From contig JAFPAK010000387.1 of assembly GCA_017390825.1 (NCBI GenBank), positions 1 to 9,062 on the forward strand: a stretch of DNA of 9,062 bases, in the 5' to 3' direction. Origin of the DNA: Clostridia bacterium. Lineage in GTDB: Bacteria > Bacillota_A > Clostridia > Oscillospirales > Acutalibacteraceae. This document shows, piece by piece, positions 6,621 through 9,062 of the stretch. Each line of letters opens with the position of its first letter. The first letter of the stretch is position 1. The notes under the pieces are model-generated. The model searched no databases. It had not been told where the DNA came from and was given only the letters and a program-made list of their open reading frames with translations. The position numbers were made by a program, and so were the translations under genes.

Positions 6621-8047
6621 TAATTTTCGGTTTTTATAAATGGCAGCGCAATCGTAACGGTCGTGCCGGCGCCCTCGGTGGATTCAATTTCAAGAATACC
6701 GTTGTGCTGTTTGATAATCTCATCAGCTATTGCAAGACCGATACCGGAACCACGTACCATAGTATTTGCTTTGTAAAATTTTTCTTTTACCTTGCCGATA
6801 TCCTGCGCAGCAATTCCGCAACCCGTATCCTTGACAGTAACCTGCACGAACACATCGTGAAGCGATGCTTCAACAAGCACATGACCGCCGTCTGCGGAAT
6901 ATTTTATTGCATTGTCGATAATATTTATAAATACCTGTCTTAGTCGGTTAGCGTCAGCCATAATGGGCGGAAGCATTTCCGGTTCGATATAGTCTAGTGT
7001 AACGCCTTCGTCTTGCGCCATACCTTTATACATATATACCGCTTCGCCAAGCTCAGCAAGTATATCGATTTTTTGCATTTGCATCTGTGCTCTGCCCGAC
7101 TGCATACGGGAGAAGTCAAGCAGATCCTCAACAAGTGAAGAGAGGCGCTCCGATTCGTGGATGATTATATTGATGCCACGCTCTGTTATTTCGGGGTCAG
7201 CACCCTCGGATGCCTTGACAGTTTCGCCCCACCCCTTTATAACGGTGAGGGGAGTGCGAAGCTCGTGTGATACTGTTGAGATAAAATCATTTTTAATTTT
7301 TTCTGCGCTTTCAAGCTCCTGCGCCATATAATTTATTGTGTCGCATAGCTTGCCTATTTCATCGGCATTGGTCACGGGAAGTCGGTCATCAAATTTACCG
7401 GAGGCGATACGAAAAGCCGCAGAGGTGATATCTCTTATCGGCTTAAGTATCTGCCGTAAGAATAAAAATCCGGAGCCTGCTGAAATAAGTATTATCACAA
7501 CACCTATCACCATGGCAAAAATGATGTTTTGAAGTATGTTTTCATACACCTTTTCCATAGAAATGATAAAGCGTGCGGCACCAATGCTTTCGCCGGATGC
7601 TTCCGGCATCATCACACAGACAGCCATAATATGTTCGCCGTTTTCGTTTTTACCGAGATACGAGCCCTTGCCGCCGCTTGCTTCAAGAGCGGATGTATAA
7701 TCCGGATAAAAGTTTGTGTTGCTCACAAAACCCTGTGACGATGCAATAACATTGCCGTATTTGTCGATCATCTGAAGCTCAGTGGCGTTTTTTCTTGCAT
7801 ACTCGGCGGTGTATTCCTTGCAGCTTTGCTCATATTCAGTACTGCCGAGCTTACTCACACTTTCAAAGAAAGGTGTGCTCATTGCTATCTGTGAATTGAT
7901 TTCGCCTTTAACTGAATTTACATATGTGTTGTATATCAAAATCGAGAGGAGTGTTTCCGCAAGCAGCACAAGAACAACGATGACACTTGTAACATTGATG
8001 ATCCATCGTTTTGTCAGTCCTTTTACCTGAATGTCGTTCGATACCAC
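6620..8047 (-). CDS. Membrane sensor histidine kinase (two-component system)
   Basis: Partner of the response regulator just upstream; it autophosphorylates and passes phosphate to the regulator. It has 475 residues. A first membrane helix (about 15-38) is followed by an extracellular sensor region (about 40-172), whose LQMIDKYGNVIASS stretch looks like a PAS/Cache-type fold. A second membrane helix lies at about 174-197. Next come a HAMP linker (about 198-248) and the HisKA domain with SHELRTPL and phosphoacceptor His261. The ATPase domain has N box FINIIDNAIKYS (Asn379), G1 DTGCG (407-411), F box KFYKAN and G2 GSGIGL (433-438). All catalytic motifs are intact. The start is GTG at 8047-8045, with AAAGGAG 8 bases upstream. 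The layout matches the PhoR/WalK/ResE group, but the ligand cannot be read from sequence. The gap to the regulator is 30 bases. Confidence 0.95.
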   Translation of the reverse strand: MVSNDIQVKGLTKRWIINVTSVIVVLVLLAETLLSILIYNTYVNSVKGEINSQIAMSTPFFESVSKLGSTEYEQSCKEYTAEYARKNATELQMIDKYGNVIASSQGFVSNTNFYPDYTSALEASGGKGSYLGKNENGEHIMAVCVMMPEASGESIGAARFIISMEKVYENILQNIIFAMVIGVVIILISAGSGFLFLRQILKPIRDITSAAFRIASGKFDDRLPVTNADEIGKLCDTINYMAQELESAEKIKNDFISTVSHELRTPLTVIKGWGETVKASEGADPEITERGINIIIHESERLSSLVEDLLDFSRMQSGRAQMQMQKIDILAELGEAVYMYKGMAQDEGVTLDYIEPEMLPPIMADANRLRQVFINIIDNAIKYSADGGHVLVEASLHDVFVQVTVKDTGCGIAAQDIGKVKEKFYKANTMVRGSGIGLAIADEIIKQHNGILEIESTEGAGTTVTIALPFIKTEN

Positions 8048-8055
8048 GGTAGCTT

Positions 8056-8062
8056 CTCCTTT
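8056..8062 (-). promoter_or_regulatory. Ribosome binding site supporting a GTG start (histidine kinase)
   Basis: AAAGGAG, 8 bases before GTG at 8047-8045. No ATG lies at a usable distance before the first membrane helix, so this site decides the start. It is in the 30-base gap after the response regulator stop, which holds no terminator-like hairpin. Confidence 0.8.
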
Positions 8063-8077
8063 AGAGTGTGATAAAAA

Positions 8078-8776
8078 TTAGGTGTTCCATTTATATCCTC
8101 TGCCCCATACAGTTATAAGATGTCGAGGAGCAGACGGATCGTCTTCTATTTTCATACGAAGTCTTCTGATATTTACATCAACAATCTTTTCTTCACCGAT
8201 ATACCCGTCACCCCAAACACGCTTTAATATATCAAGGCGGTCTACCGGTGCGCCGGCAGCGGAAAACAGATATTCGATTATCTGGAATTCAACGGGGGTC
8301 AGATCAATGTCAATTCCGTTTTTCTCAAGCGTTCTTCTGCGAAGGTTAAGCACGAAATCCCCTTGAATGATCTCATCGGCGGGCTTTGTCTGCTGTGATC
8401 TTACAAGCATTTCAACACGCCTGTTAAGCGAATCAACACGGGCGACAAGCTCTGTTGGGCTGAACGGTTTTGTCATATAATCGTCAGCACCCATCATAAG
8501 AGCAGATACCTTATCCATTTCCTGACTTTTGGCTGTAAGCATTATAATGCCGACTGTGCCGTTTTTAGCACGGATTTCCTTGCATACCGAAAGCCCATCG
8601 ATACCGGGCATCATAATATCAAGCAGCACTACCGAAAAATCCTCCTCACGGGCGAATTTTTCAAGCGCTTCTTCACCGTTAGCAGCTTCGATGGTTTCGT
8701 AGCCTGCTCTGTGAAGATTTATTACCACAAACTCACGAATTGCGGCTTCATCCTCAACAACCAGAATTTTTTTCAT
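8078..8776 (-). CDS. OmpR/PhoB-family response regulator
   Basis: DNA-binding transcription regulator controlled by phosphorylation, 232 residues. The receiver domain (about 1-118) has the acidic pair Glu9-Asp10, phosphoacceptor Asp53 (LLDIMMPG), the switch threonine Thr81 (MLTAK) and Lys103 (TKPF). The winged-helix domain (about 138-231) has the usual LTPVEFQIIEYL helix, the recognition region VDVNIRRLRMKIE and the closing hairpin WGRGYKW. Nothing is missing. The ATG at 8776 has GAGGAG 7 bases upstream, starting 13 bases after the stop of the partial gene at 8790, so all three are probably one transcript. The histidine kinase follows. The target genes are unknown; many regulators of this group act on their own operon or on cell envelope and phosphate genes. 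Confidence 0.96.
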   Translation of the reverse strand: MKKILVVEDEAAIREFVVINLHRAGYETIEAANGEEALEKFAREEDFSVVLLDIMMPGIDGLSVCKEIRAKNGTVGIIMLTAKSQEMDKVSALMMGADDYMTKPFSPTELVARVDSLNRRVEMLVRSQQTKPADEIIQGDFVLNLRRRTLEKNGIDIDLTPVEFQIIEYLFSAAGAPVDRLDILKRVWGDGYIGEEKIVDVNIRRLRMKIEDDPSAPRHLITVWGRGYKWNT

Positions 8777-8789
8777 AAATTACTCCTCT

Positions 8790-9062
8790 TTATTGAATAA
8801 GCTTGAAGTTTTCCTTGATCTCGTCAAAGGACAAGCTGTTTTCAGATTGATTATCCATATTTATACTTACTGCGTAAACATGGCTGTTATCCTCGGTTAT
8901 AGCATAAAAGCCAGCTGTTTTGCCGTTTTCCCACGCAGATTTTGAATAAACTCTTATTTCAAAAAGCGGCTTGCCTATAGTGTTGTTATCAAAATCCCAG
9001 TCGTAGAAGGTACGGGATTTTGTTGCAGTATCTCTTACAACTGTTACGCTGCCGAGCCATTG
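8790..9062 (-). CDS. Unrecognised protein, C-terminal 90 residues (cut by window edge)
   Basis: A continuous open frame enters from the right edge and stops with TAA at 8792-8790. The visible 90 residues begin QWLGSVTVVRDTATKSRTFY and end DEIKENFKLIQ. They alternate hydrophobic and polar residues with several aromatics (FYDWDFD, GFYAITED, HVYAVSINMD), suggesting a beta-rich, soluble or secreted domain with a final helix. There are no membrane helices or known catalytic motifs in the visible part. I do not recognise a family. Clostridial two-component operons often include a lipoprotein or exported protein, so such a role is possible, but its N-terminus (signal peptide or lipobox) is outside the window. 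It ends 13 bases before the response regulator and probably shares its transcript. That it is coding is well supported by the frame and by the spacing to the next ribosome binding site. Confidence 0.8.
   Translation of the reverse strand, partial: QWLGSVTVVRDTATKSRTFYDWDFDNNTIGKPLFEIRVYSKSAWENGKTAGFYAITEDNSHVYAVSINMDNQSENSLSFDEIKENFKLIQ

Noticed and set aside
1..9062. Mobile elements, CRISPR arrays, tRNA or rRNA genes, toxin-antitoxin or defence genes
   Set aside because: I saw no repeat-spacer pattern, transposase or integrase motifs, or RNA gene signatures. The window is a compact housekeeping region apart from the T-box leader.

Overview
The window looks like an ordinary chromosomal segment of a low-to-moderate GC Firmicute, most likely an anaerobic Clostridia lineage of the Oscillospiraceae/Ruminococcaceae type. 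The reasons are the cysteine T-box leader, AGGAG-type ribosome binding sites in front of nearly every gene, the DUF1385-prmC pair, and recA followed by recX, rimO and pgsA. The genus is an inference from gene content and cannot be fixed by reading alone. Every gene I can support lies on the minus strand, so transcription runs from high to low coordinates.

Region 1 (9062 to about 1071) is one tightly packed gene train. In order of transcription it holds the C-terminus of an unrecognised protein (cut by the window edge), an OmpR-family response regulator, its membrane sensor histidine kinase, a DUF1385 membrane protein, prmC (release factor glutamine methyltransferase), recA, recX, rimO (S12 methylthiotransferase) and pgsA (phosphatidylglycerophosphate synthase). 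Gaps are 13 to 30 bases, or there are 1 to 11 base overlaps (ATGA at DUF1385/prmC, TAATG at recA/recX, 11 bases at recX/rimO). I saw no factor-independent terminator between these genes, so a long polycistronic unit is likely. It mixes signal transduction, translation modification, recombination and lipid synthesis, which is typical of housekeeping clusters in this group.

Region 2 (about 1070 to 784) is the only sizeable noncoding stretch. It carries a good sigma-A-type promoter and a complete T-box riboswitch. I could fold its stem I, stem III, antiterminator and terminator by eye. The specifier codon is TGC (Cys), and the antiterminator bulge is TGGA, which complements the UCCA end of tRNA-Cys.

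Region 3 (783 to 1) is the controlled operon: cysE (serine O-acetyltransferase, first step of cysteine synthesis) followed by the start of cysS (cysteinyl-tRNA synthetase). Uncharged tRNA-Cys should raise both cysteine supply and cysteine charging.

The clearest anomaly is in cysE. The reading frame breaks near base 230, and the expected family C-terminus continues in another frame until it overlaps the cysS start. This is either a real one-base deletion or a sequence error in a C run. I found no mobile element, CRISPR array, tRNA, rRNA or evidence of an undescribed system. The least explained part is the partial protein upstream of the two-component pair.
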